Origin: SYLG01 sp965226945
GTDB taxonomy: Bacteria; Planctomycetota; Planctomycetia; Gemmatales; Gemmataceae
Length of the DNA: 64,000 nucleotides
NCBI GenBank assembly: GCA_965226945.1
Contig: OZ245717.1
Span: 7,812,001-7,876,000 of the forward strand
Direction of reading: 5' to 3'
The notes beneath the pieces are model-generated. The model was given only the letters and a program-made list of their open reading frames with translations, was not told where the DNA came from and searched no databases. Within the stretch, counting starts at the first letter, position 1. Each line of letters starts with the position of its first letter. A program made the position numbers and the translations under genes. Shown one piece after another: positions 1 through 7,941 of the stretch.

Positions 1-657
1 TCGGAAACCGACCTCATCAAGTGGCTGCTGGAACGCCATGAATTCAAAACGACTTACCCCAGCGGCGCGGTCGAGAAAACGATGACCGTGCCGGAGCGCG
101 TGGACGAATATTTCGCCGCCAAGGCCAAGATCGAGGATGTCGCCCAGGTCAATTTCTCGATGGGCAAGGAAGTCGAGAAGGCGAAGTGGGTTCTTGCCCG
201 CGCCAACGCTAATGCCATGCGGGCAGATCTGCTCTCCGAGTACAACCAAAAAACCGCGGCGCTCAAATCAGCGCTCGATGGCCTGCTCACCGACGAGCAA
301 AAGGCCTCGGGCTCGCTTCCCCCCAAGATGGACATGCTTTACTGGTCCGACCTCGCGACCTCCTATTGCCTGCTATTTGCCGGCATGGGGATGCTTGCCG
401 GCTGCCTGACCCGCTGGGCTTGCCTGGGTGCGGCACTCTTCCTGGGCTTCACCTATGCGCTGCAACCCTCGTTCCCCTGGCTGCCTTCGCCCCCGCAAAA
501 CGAAGGCAACTACATCTACGTCAACAAGAATGTCATCGAAATGATGGCCCTGCTCGTGTTGGCCGCCTTGCCGACCGGCAACTGGTTCGGCGTCGATTCC
601 CTGATTGGCTGGGCCCTGGGCTGGGACAAACGTCCTCAAGAATCCCGCGTTTCGTAA
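1..657 (+). CDS. DoxX-like membrane protein (5' end outside window)
   Basis: The frame is open from base 1, so the gene starts upstream; an internal ATG at 82 is probably not the start. About 218 residues are visible. The first ~100 are hydrophilic and probably helical, followed by hydrophobic segments from about residue 120 (around LATSYCLLFAGMGML and GAALFLGFTYAL) and a last one near MALLVLAALPTG. The motif NKNVIEMMALL before the last helix fits the DoxX/DoxD group of small quinone-linked or redox-associated membrane proteins. Function in this organism is unknown. The gene ends 164 bp before the exported oxidoreductase on the same strand, so joint transcription is possible. I am fairly sure of a DoxX-type membrane protein and not of a reaction. 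Confidence 0.7.
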   Translation, partial: SETDLIKWLLERHEFKTTYPSGAVEKTMTVPERVDEYFAAKAKIEDVAQVNFSMGKEVEKAKWVLARANANAMRADLLSEYNQKTAALKSALDGLLTDEQKASGSLPPKMDMLYWSDLATSYCLLFAGMGMLAGCLTRWACLGAALFLGFTYALQPSFPWLPSPPQNEGNYIYVNKNVIEMMALLVLAALPTGNWFGVDSLIGWALGWDKRPQESRVS

Positions 658-821
658 ACGCGCCAACAATCACCGCTTTTCTAGTTTTATTTGTCCTTTG
701 GTTTCCTGAATTTTCTGATCTTTTTTTCGACTTGAGATGTTGCAGTCAGGCGATTGGGTCCTTCCGCATTGAAAAGCTCTTTCGCCGCGAACGCACACTC
801 GAACGCTTTTAAGGGAGGTGG

Positions 822-2513
822 ATGATGGCGCTGGATTTGAATGCCGACCAAAAAGAGCTTGGCCGCACCAACGCGAACATTGTGATGAACGACCTGTCCC
901 GCCGCGGTTTCATGAAAAGCCTGGCGGCAGGCGCCGGAGGCGCGGCCGTCGTCAGCGCCGCCTCCTACTTCGGCTACACGGGTTTTGGCGGCAAGCCGGT
1001 GCGCGCTGGGCTGATTGGCGCGGGCGACGAGGGCGGCGTGCTCGTTGGCGAGCATAACCCCGAATTCCTGCAATTCGTAGCCGCGGCCGACATTCGCCCC
1101 TCGAACCAAAAGCGCATCATCGACGGCGATCCCAAGGTGCCCTTGCGCAAGGGGTTCAAAAAGGTCTACGGCGAACTCGAAGCCTCCAAGATCAAAATCA
1201 CTGATAAGTACGAAGAGATCCTGGCCGATCCCTCGATCGAAGCGGTGGTCATTGCGCTGCCTTTGCATCTGCATGCGCCCGTCGCCATCAAGGCAATGGA
1301 AGCAGGCAAGCATGTGCTTTGCGAAAAGCTGATGGCCTGGAATATCCGCCAGTGCAAGAAGATGATCGAGGTGGCGAAAAAGACGAATCGAATCTTATCG
1401 ATCGGCCATCAGCGCCATTACAGCATGCTCTATGCGCACGCCTCCGAAGTGATCAAGTCGGGCATCCTGGGCGACATCAAGTACATCCGCGCCCTCTGGC
1501 ATCGCAACAACACCTGGCCCTTTGAATACGACCCCGCCAAGGACCCCGCCCTGGCCAAGGGAGTGGAACAGCCCGTCTACCGCGACGGCTGGTACAACCC
1601 AATCTACCAGGCCGACTACGACCTGCTCAACGACCCCAAAAAGCTCAAGGAATTCGGCTACAAATCGGTCGAAGAACTGATCCGCTGGCGTCTGTACAAC
1701 GCCACGGGCGGCGGCCTCATGGCCGAACTGGGCAGCCATCAGCTCGATGCTTGCTCCATCTTCCTGGGCAAGGTCCACCCGCTGGTCGTCTCGGGCACCG
1801 GTACGAAGTCGTTCTACGGCAAGGGCCGCAACGACCGCGACAGCGATGATCATGTTTTTGTCACTTACGAATTCCCCGGCAATAACTACTACCAGAAAGA
1901 CGATGCCGGCAAAACAATCGTGCGCGAAGGCAAGCCGTTGATCAAGGACAAGGACGATGTGGTCGTCGTCAACTACTCGTCGATCAGCACGAACCAGTTC
2001 GAGCCTTATGGCGAATGCGTGACCGGCAGCCGCGGCACGATGCTCGTCGAAAGCGAACAAAACCTGATGCTCTTCAATGAAAGAAACCCGGCAGGCAAGG
2101 GCGGGGCGCCCAAGACGACCGTGGTCTCTGTCACAGGCGCCGAAAAGGGTAAGCCAGCTCTGGAAGCCTCGTCCACCTGGGGTCCAGCCTCCGCCGCGCC
2201 TGCGGGCGCAGCCGCAGCAGGGCCCGCAGGAACGACTGGCGGACCAGTGAGCCGTGGCTACCGCGAAGAGATGGAAGATTTCGCCTTCTGCATCCGCAAC
2301 TGGGGCAAGGACGGCTACAAGGCCGGCCTGCGCCTGCCGCGCTGCCACGGCAGCGTCGCCATGGCCGACGCCATCGTCGCCCTGACGGCCAACCTCGCCA
2401 TGAAGCGCCGCGCCCGCATCGAATTCGATGAGCGCTGGTTCGAACCGGGCAGCTCCGAAGTGCCTGATGCCGACATGAAGGGGCGCTTTGATGATGAGAT
2501 TTTTAAGGCCTAG
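822..2513 (+). CDS. Tat-exported Gfo/Idh/MocA family oxidoreductase
   Basis: A 563-residue NAD(P)-dependent sugar or inositol dehydrogenase-like protein. A twin-arginine signal (SRRGFMKSLAAGAGG, Arg27-Arg28) precedes the Rossmann segment VRAGLIGAGDEGG. The family motif is present as CEKLMAW, and a conserved downstream stretch reads SIGHQRHYSM. Exported members of this family are numerous in Planctomycetes, usually without a known substrate. The start is supported by AGGGAGGTG at 812-820 just before two tandem ATGs (822 and 825). A low-complexity Ala/Gly/Pro segment near residues 455-475 is an apparent linker insertion. A strong terminator follows 28 bp after the stop, so this is the last gene of its transcript. 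The substrate cannot be read from sequence. Confidence 0.9.
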   Translation: MMALDLNADQKELGRTNANIVMNDLSRRGFMKSLAAGAGGAAVVSAASYFGYTGFGGKPVRAGLIGAGDEGGVLVGEHNPEFLQFVAAADIRPSNQKRIIDGDPKVPLRKGFKKVYGELEASKIKITDKYEEILADPSIEAVVIALPLHLHAPVAIKAMEAGKHVLCEKLMAWNIRQCKKMIEVAKKTNRILSIGHQRHYSMLYAHASEVIKSGILGDIKYIRALWHRNNTWPFEYDPAKDPALAKGVEQPVYRDGWYNPIYQADYDLLNDPKKLKEFGYKSVEELIRWRLYNATGGGLMAELGSHQLDACSIFLGKVHPLVVSGTGTKSFYGKGRNDRDSDDHVFVTYEFPGNNYYQKDDAGKTIVREGKPLIKDKDDVVVVNYSSISTNQFEPYGECVTGSRGTMLVESEQNLMLFNERNPAGKGGAPKTTVVSVTGAEKGKPALEASSTWGPASAAPAGAAAAGPAGTTGGPVSRGYREEMEDFAFCIRNWGKDGYKAGLRLPRCHGSVAMADAIVALTANLAMKRRARIEFDERWFEPGSSEVPDADMKGRFDDEIFKA

Positions 2514-2540
2514 GAACTAGGCGAAACGAAACAGAATTGT

Positions 2541-2570
2541 AAAGCCCGGCGAAATTCGCCGGGCTTTTTT
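2541..2570 (+). terminator. Rho-independent terminator
   Basis: AAAGCCCGGCGAA (2541-2553) pairs with TTCGCCGGGCTTT (2555-2567) and runs into a T tract ending at 2570. It lies 28 bp after the oxidoreductase stop codon and should end that transcript. Confidence 0.9.
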
Positions 2571-3112
2571 ATTAGAAGATTGGCCGCCGGGACTCGTAGA
2601 ATTTTTTCCTTTGCACTTGACGAATCCTCATAACCGCGGACGATGGTGGCGAGAAAGGCCTTCGAAGAGACCTCGCGAATATTTTGAAAGACCAGAAGGA
2701 CTTTCCCAGCACCCGTCGAAATCAATTCCTAGCGCGCAAGATCATCGCATGTTTCGAATCAACTCTACCATTTGAGCTTCGGAATTCGATACCACTGCCG
2801 ACTTCTTTGCCGTGCATGGCAGCTCAATCTCGAATGTCGAGGTCAACGCATCATCGCAGCCGGTCCAGCCAGACCATGGCTGGTGGGTCCTGGGAAACGT
2901 TAAAAGGAGGAGGACCTTCTCCCAAGTTAGCATTTTGAATCATCGATAAACCATATCTTAAAGATCTCTTGCAAGGGCTCGTTCTCGATGCCAATTTATG
3001 CCGAATGGGTCGGAAGTGACAGGTGAAGAATTTCACCGCACCTTTTTTCTGTCGCCGGGGTTCAAACGGATAGGCACAGGTTTCCCTCTGGATTCTTCAT
3101 TAGGTTGCGCCC
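2571..3112. other. Intergenic stretch, no supported gene
   Basis: About 540 bp between the terminator and the response-regulator start. Short open frames exist on both strands (for example 2684-2938 plus, 2742-2933 minus), but none has a recognisable motif, a convincing ribosome site or a family match I know. A small hairpin-forming stretch lies near 2863-2885. I see no functional element that I can name. Confidence 0.5.
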
Positions 3113-3787
3113 ATGAAAATTCTGGTGACCGAAGACGATCCCCTCATCCGTCGCGCGCTTCGCGACTTGCTCGAAGTCCAGGGCTACGAACTCCTTTTTG
3201 CCGCAAACATGAGGGAAGGCGTCGACTTATTGAGCAAGGAGCCCGAGCTGGTTCTTTGCGATCTCGCGATGCACAATCACGACGGCTTTGAACTGATCGC
3301 AGCCCTTCGCGCCAAGGCCGATTTTCAGGCCTTGCCGATCATCGTCCTGTCCACGAAGTCGGGCCGGGCCGAACTGCACCGCGCCATGGAGAGCGGAGCT
3401 GACGATTTCGTAAGCAAGCCACTGCAATCGGCCGAGTTGATGAAGGCGATCAAGACCCAAATCGCCCGCTCGAAACGCTTCGTGGAGCCACTCGATGCGT
3501 TCAAGGATTTCGCGGCAGAGGGAGGCTTCACGCCGCTGTCGGAGGAAGCCCTCGAACATTTACTTCAAATTCAGAGGGGCGCCGACCTCTTGCTTTCCCG
3601 AGCCGAGCAACGTCCCACGTGGGATGTGAAGGATATCGCCGCCAGGATCAAATTCCGAACGCAATTGCTTCATGGCATGATCCATCGACTGATCAGGCAC
3701 ATGCAGGTCAAACAACCATCCCGTCCGAGCGCAACGCAATCAAACCGATCGTGCGAAAAAGCCAAATTCTCAGACAGCGCTTGCTAG
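3113..3787 (+). CDS. Response regulator with receiver domain and helical C-terminus
   Basis: 224 residues. Residues 1-115 form a CheY-like receiver: acidic pair Asp8-Asp9, phospho-acceptor Asp50 in LCDLAMHNHDGFEL, the Ser80/Thr81 switch position, and the conserved Lys102 in SKPLQ. The remaining ~110 residues show no HTH, GGDEF, HD-GYP or histidine-kinase motif and look helical, so the output mechanism is unknown. There is no partner kinase next to it; it is an orphan regulator in this window. The start ATG at 3113 begins directly with the receiver beta strand (MKILVTEDDPLIRR), which supports it. A short hairpin follows the stop. Confidence 0.85.
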   Translation: MKILVTEDDPLIRRALRDLLEVQGYELLFAANMREGVDLLSKEPELVLCDLAMHNHDGFELIAALRAKADFQALPIIVLSTKSGRAELHRAMESGADDFVSKPLQSAELMKAIKTQIARSKRFVEPLDAFKDFAAEGGFTPLSEEALEHLLQIQRGADLLLSRAEQRPTWDVKDIAARIKFRTQLLHGMIHRLIRHMQVKQPSRPSATQSNRSCEKAKFSDSAC

Positions 3788-3805
3788 GTCGCCAACAACC
3801 CAGTC

Positions 3806-3822
3806 CAGAGGGTAACCCTCTG
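3806..3822 (+). terminator. Short hairpin after the response regulator (weak terminator)
   Basis: CAGAGGG (3806-3812) and CCCTCTG (3816-3822) form a 7-bp stem with a three-base loop 18 bp after the stop. No T tract follows, so termination here is only a possibility. Confidence 0.35.
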
Positions 3823-4084
3823 ATAACTGCCAAGAAATTTGTTGGGGACAAGACGGTTTTGTTTCCGTGTTGGCCACTGATTGCTTGGAGGAAGGTCCGC
3901 GCCTTCAGGGTCTACTGGCATCATAACCGCCGCAGTCGTTATCCGTGCAATCCTTCGATTTCGCGCTTGCCTGACCGTTGCCGGTTCGACGTGGACCCAT
4001 TCGTTTTAAGGGGGGCAGCTCGTAAGAAACGGTCTTCCGTGGCGGATCGCAGCAATTTCCTCCCTTTGCCTCGCGGGATCCTCA

Positions 4085-4768
4085 ATGCCTGCGGCGGCCG
4101 ATTCCATTGCCGAATCGATGTCTTATGCCATGGAAGCCCCCGGCAAGCAGTTTGTGTTCGTTATGATTCCTCCCATCTCGCTCGAACGAGAAATGGCCTC
4201 ATGGAATGAAGAGACGGCGGCAAAAATCAAGGAGATCCGGCGCAGCTACCCTCGTAGCGGAATGTACCGTACCGACGGCTCGAAGGAACCGATCTGGACG
4301 GTGGACTGGTATGCCGACGTCGTTGATGTGACCGCCGATGGAGACCATGTAGTTCGCCATGGCCCCTGGGCCGAGTTCAATGATGACCGAAGGCCGGATC
4401 TTTCATTCGAAGCAGTGAGTTTTTTTGCAAGGGGCCAATTGCTGCGCACTTACGCGGTGCGCGAACTTGTTGATAACCCCGCGAGTCTATCACGGTCGGT
4501 TTCTCATTACTGGTGGGAACGGACCGGTCGAATCAGCGGTCCGTGGGAATACACGATGCAAACCGGTGATGGGAATCGATTCGTCTTTGATGTGCGGACT
4601 GGCGAAATTGTCTCGCAGCAGCGCATGGCACTGGTATCCTGGGCGTTATGGCGCCTGCTTCCTGGCGCTTTCCTACTCGCAGTATGCGTTGCATTCGCCC
4701 GCCTGATCCACTCTTTCTGCTCGGCGCGAGGCCCTGCGGCCCCCAAAAAGACCCACGTGCTTTCTTGA
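4085..4768 (+). CDS. Unknown protein, C-terminal membrane anchor, N-terminus uncertain
   Basis: I do not recognise the family. The ATG-initiated form has 227 residues, with a soluble body rich in Trp and Asp and one hydrophobic segment near the C-terminus (about residues 182-207, MALVSWALWRLLPGAFLLAV) followed by a basic tail. The frame is open upstream to a stop at 4007-4009, and the translated upstream residues (PWRIAAISSLCLAGSS) look like a signal-peptide core, preceded by AAGGGGGG at 4008-4015. No ATG, GTG or TTG lies in that extension, so either a rare start codon is used, a base is missing, or the resemblance is chance. It may be a single-pass protein with its body outside the cytoplasm. 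Confidence 0.55.
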   Translation: MPAAADSIAESMSYAMEAPGKQFVFVMIPPISLEREMASWNEETAAKIKEIRRSYPRSGMYRTDGSKEPIWTVDWYADVVDVTADGDHVVRHGPWAEFNDDRRPDLSFEAVSFFARGQLLRTYAVRELVDNPASLSRSVSHYWWERTGRISGPWEYTMQTGDGNRFVFDVRTGEIVSQQRMALVSWALWRLLPGAFLLAVCVAFARLIHSFCSARGPAAPKKTHVLS

Positions 4769-4816
4769 GCAGACGGAGAAGCGCAATCAAATGCTTTCTT
4801 CAATCGGCCGATGAAC

Positions 4817-5791
4817 CTATGTTTTTAATCCATAAAATTTCTGCGCATTGAGCTTAAAATAATTCGCCGCGGCATCTTTGCCGCGGAAGTCGAAATAGGC
4901 TTTCACGATCGCGAATTGATCTCCATACGATCCCCCTTTCTCGCAGACAGGCCAGTCGCTGCCGTAAAGGAGGCGCTTGTCGCCGAACTGCGTCCAGCAA
5001 TGGTTGAGAATCGGCAGGTATTCGTACAGCTCGCGTGGCGCATGGCCAAACTCCTTGTCGGAAAGGCGGGTCTGCTCCGTCAGCGCCGAAATCTTGATCG
5101 ACACATTCGGTCGCTCCGCCACCGTCTTGATGCTTTCGAGCCATTCCTTGCTCAGATGCTGTGCGTCGCCGGCCAGGCCGACATGGTCGATCATGATTTT
5201 CAGAGTGGGAAACTGCCTGGCGATTTTGGCCGCCTGCAAGTGCAGGGAAGGGCCGCCGTTGAGTTCGAGCACCATTTGGTGATCAGCCAAGCTTTTCGCT
5301 CGCGCGAGAAACGTCTCGTTGGCGACATCGGCGGGCACCTTGTCGCCGCGCCAGCGGATGCCGCGAAAAAGCGGGTTCTTGGTAAAGCGTTTCAGGTGCT
5401 CGGGAAACCGATCATCGGCAGGGTCGAGATTCCCGATGAGACCAGCGATCGATCGGTCCTTTTCGGCCAGATCCAAAATCCATTGATTGTCCTCAAGCCA
5501 GGGGCTCGCCTCGACCACAACCGTCTGCGTGACGCCAAAGGGCCGCGCCACGGTCTTCCAGTCGGCGGGATAGACCGGCCGGTAGAGCGTGCTTCCCTTG
5601 GTGGGCCAGGGCACTCCCTCTTTGCGCGTCGGATCGTAGAAGTGGGTGTGGGTGTCGATGATCCCATCCGCTGCCGGTTCGGGCGCCGGTCGAGCCTCGG
5701 TTTTCGGTGACTGCGCCAAGACCTTGGAAACGGCCAAAATGCGTCCTACGGCGAATGCCCCGGCCGCCTTGCCAAACATCCTGCGGTTCAT
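4817..5791 (-). CDS. Exported amidohydrolase (Amidohydro_2, TIM-barrel metal hydrolase)
   Basis: 324 residues from the ATG at 5791, chosen because AGGAGGA lies 10 bases upstream; a longer frame to 5845 lacks such a site. The N-terminus (NRRMFGKAAGAFAVGRILA) is a Tat-like or Sec-like signal. The metal-site motif DTHTHFYDP (His48, His50) opens the barrel, an internal His (MIDHVGLAG) follows, and YGSDWPV near residue 280 supplies the catalytic Asp. This matches the Amidohydro_2 group (PF04909), which includes lactonases such as L-fuconolactonase and decarboxylases. The substrate is not identifiable. The upstream region is shared with the efflux operon, which is transcribed the other way. Confidence 0.85.
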   Translation of the reverse strand: MNRRMFGKAAGAFAVGRILAVSKVLAQSPKTEARPAPEPAADGIIDTHTHFYDPTRKEGVPWPTKGSTLYRPVYPADWKTVARPFGVTQTVVVEASPWLEDNQWILDLAEKDRSIAGLIGNLDPADDRFPEHLKRFTKNPLFRGIRWRGDKVPADVANETFLARAKSLADHQMVLELNGGPSLHLQAAKIARQFPTLKIMIDHVGLAGDAQHLSKEWLESIKTVAERPNVSIKISALTEQTRLSDKEFGHAPRELYEYLPILNHCWTQFGDKRLLYGSDWPVCEKGGSYGDQFAIVKAYFDFRGKDAAANYFKLNAQKFYGLKT

Positions 5792-5936
5792 GCGAGAGGA
5801 TCCTCCTAAAAGTCTGAATTCGAGGGAAAAGGCGGCCCCAAACACACCGCGCCACGGGAGCCGACTCCCTTCTCCCTCAACTTGCTCTAGCTACGGGCTC
5901 AAAAAACGCAAATGACGGCCCGAAATCGCTGTGCTT

Positions 5937-5967
5937 TTTTTGCACACCCTGAGCCATTTTTGCACAC
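5937..5967. repeat. Pair of 11-bp direct repeats, 20-bp spacing
   Basis: TTTTTGCACAC occurs at 5937-5947 and again at 5957-5967, exactly 20 bp apart (about two helical turns), in the region between the divergent amidohydrolase and efflux genes. The spacing would suit a protein binding two sites on one DNA face, but no function is known. Confidence 0.5.
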
Positions 5968-6119
5968 GATCCGCGAGTCTTCCGCGCTGTTCAGGGCGCG
6001 CCATGGAAAACAGGCCCAAATGCCTTGATTTCCCGCGCTAGATAACCAATCCTCATCTCCGTTCCCAGGGCGGTCCTCGTTAAATTTCCATCATAATGAA
6101 TTCGCCATCCAGGCCCGGT

Positions 6120-6149
6120 TTGACATCATTCGCGCAAAGGTACTAAACT
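6120..6149 (+). promoter_or_regulatory. Sigma70-type promoter of the efflux operon
   Basis: A perfect -35 TTGACA (6120-6125) is followed, after 18 bp, by TAAACT (6144-6149; four of six matches to TATAAT). Transcription would start near 6156, inside the palindromic operator and about 60 bp before the adaptor gene. Confidence 0.6.
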
Positions 6150-6153
6150 TAAA

Positions 6154-6171
6154 TAACTGACTGGTCAGTTA
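6154..6171. promoter_or_regulatory. 18-bp palindromic operator, probable TetR-family site
   Basis: TAACTGAC-TG-GTCAGTTA is a perfect inverted repeat with 8-bp arms. It begins five bases after the -10 element and covers the expected transcription start. TetR/AcrR-family repressors commonly bind palindromes of this size, and the operon's last gene encodes such a protein, so autorepression is the simplest reading. Confidence 0.7.
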
Positions 6172-6213
6172 GGTCCTTCCCGGGTTTTCCTCCACACCCC
6201 ATGGGCGCCTCCG

Positions 6214-7785
6214 ATGAGTCGAATCCTTCCTTCCTTCGTTTCTCTGATTCGTTTCTTCGCCCCTTACCTTCCCTCGCGGCAACCACTGCGGTTGATCCCG
6301 CGCTTTGTGGCGGCTGGTGTCTTGGGCGCTGGTGCCGTCTCTTTGGTGGGGCTTGCCGGATGCGAGAAGAAGCCGCCCGAGCTCGCTCCCACCAAGCCAC
6401 CCGAAGTGCTCGTGGCCAAGGCGTTTCGCCAGGAAATCCAGGATTTCGAAGATTTCACCGGCCGCACCGAAGCCTACCAGATGACGGAAATTCGGGCGCG
6501 CGTTTCCGGCTACCTGGAAGGGGTGCACTTCAAGGACGGCGCCGATGTCCAGGAGGGCACCGTCGTCGCCGAGATCGACCCCCGCATCTACCAGGCCACT
6601 GTCAACAAGATGTCGGCAAGCGTTCTGCAGGCCGAAGCCCACCTCAAGCGCCTCACCTCCGAAATGAAGCGGGCCGAACGGCTCGCTTCCCTAAAAACGA
6701 TCACGCAGGAGGAATACGAGAAGGCCGCGGGCGACCGCAGCGAAGCGCTCGCCCAGGTCGAAGGCGCCAAGGCCGAATTGGCGCTGGCCAATCTTAACTT
6801 GACCTTCAGCAAGGTCACTGCACCGCAAACCGGCCGCATCGGCCGGCGCATGGTCGATCCGGGCAACCTGATCAAGGCGGACGACACCATCCTGGCCACA
6901 ATCGTCACGCTCGACCCCATCTATGCCTCGTTCGACATCGACGAGCGCACCCTCTTGCGCCTGCGGCGCCTGGTGCGCGAGGGGAAGATGAAATCGGCCC
7001 GCGAAAACGAGGTCACGGTTCAAGTCGGCCTCGCCGATGAAGAAGGCTTCTCCATGGAAGGGATCATCGACTTCGTCGACATCACCCTGCACCCCGGCAC
7101 CGGCGCCCTGCGCGTGCGGGCCATCATGAAAAATCCCAAAAAGATTCTCTCGCCCGGGCTATTCGTGCGCATCCGCTTGCCCGTCGGCAATCCTCACGAT
7201 GGCTGGATGATTCCTGAAGAAGCGATGGGCACCGATCAAGGAAACAAGATCATTTATGTCTTAAACGACAAGGACGAGGTGATCTCGCGCCGGGTGAAGC
7301 AAGGCGTGCTCCAAGGCGTCAACCGGGAAATCGTCGAGGGCCTTGGCCCCGAGGAGCGCGTGATCGTCTCGGGCATTCAAAGGGTTCGTCCCGGAGTGAA
7401 GGTGACTCCGCGCAATGCACCCGATCAACCCCAAGGCAACTATGACCTGAAGGACAAGGCCAAGGCGGAAGGAACCGCGAAAACAGAAACGCCGACGAGT
7501 ACCGAACCCCCTGGCAACGATGCAGCCAAGGGCAAGGAGAGTACCAGCACCAAGAATGCCGACGGGGCAGGCAAGGGCACCACGTCGGCCTCGAAGGAGG
7601 GGAATGCTCCTGCTAGCGGCAAGGAGGCAGCAGTGCCCGCCAAAACCAACCCCGCCGAACCGGCCAAGAACAAGGGAGCTTCGAAAACCGAAAAACTGGC
7701 GCCCATCAGCACCGGGGATCGGCCCAAGGGCTCCGGCAGAACCCCGAACATGGGAGCCTCGTATAAGCGTGGCTTCTCGCCCTGA
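6214..7785 (+). CDS. RND efflux periplasmic adaptor lipoprotein
   Basis: 523 residues of the AcrA/MexA (HlyD-like) membrane-fusion family, which links an inner-membrane RND pump to an outer-membrane channel. The lipobox LAGC places the lipidated Cys at residue 50; a TTG at 6292 would give a more normal 24-residue signal. The lipoyl-like half-motifs flank a coiled-coil hairpin (roughly residues 115-205), followed by beta-barrel and membrane-proximal domains to about residue 400. Residues ~405-505 are an unusual Lys/Thr/Ala/Pro-rich disordered tail. First gene of the operon with two permeases and a TetR-type regulator; 156 bp separate it from the first permease. No outer-membrane channel gene is present in the window. 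Confidence 0.93.
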   Translation: MSRILPSFVSLIRFFAPYLPSRQPLRLIPRFVAAGVLGAGAVSLVGLAGCEKKPPELAPTKPPEVLVAKAFRQEIQDFEDFTGRTEAYQMTEIRARVSGYLEGVHFKDGADVQEGTVVAEIDPRIYQATVNKMSASVLQAEAHLKRLTSEMKRAERLASLKTITQEEYEKAAGDRSEALAQVEGAKAELALANLNLTFSKVTAPQTGRIGRRMVDPGNLIKADDTILATIVTLDPIYASFDIDERTLLRLRRLVREGKMKSARENEVTVQVGLADEEGFSMEGIIDFVDITLHPGTGALRVRAIMKNPKKILSPGLFVRIRLPVGNPHDGWMIPEEAMGTDQGNKIIYVLNDKDEVISRRVKQGVLQGVNREIVEGLGPEERVIVSGIQRVRPGVKVTPRNAPDQPQGNYDLKDKAKAEGTAKTETPTSTEPPGNDAAKGKESTSTKNADGAGKGTTSASKEGNAPASGKEAAVPAKTNPAEPAKNKGASKTEKLAPISTGDRPKGSGRTPNMGASYKRGFSP

Positions 7786-7941
7786 CCCAAACCGGCCGCC
7801 CCGGGCGCTCGTTAAACACTCCCTACTCGCCCTGTTTATCCCGCTGATCCCGCCGCCAAACGGCCAACGAAACAGAGGCTTCTGCCCTCATTGAGCATTA
7901 CTGATTCTCAAGGCCACGAGGCCCCTTGCAGGTAAGCCCCC

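Noticed and set aside
2730..2800. tRNA-like strings (GCTCAAATGGTAGAG on the minus strand; TTTCGAATCA on the plus)
   Set aside because: No acceptor stem or matching T-stem can be folded around either string, so the resemblance is chance.
2684..2938. Small plus-strand frame (84 residues)
   Set aside because: No ribosome site, no motif and a Ser/Arg-rich composition; overlapping frames on the other strand are equally long.
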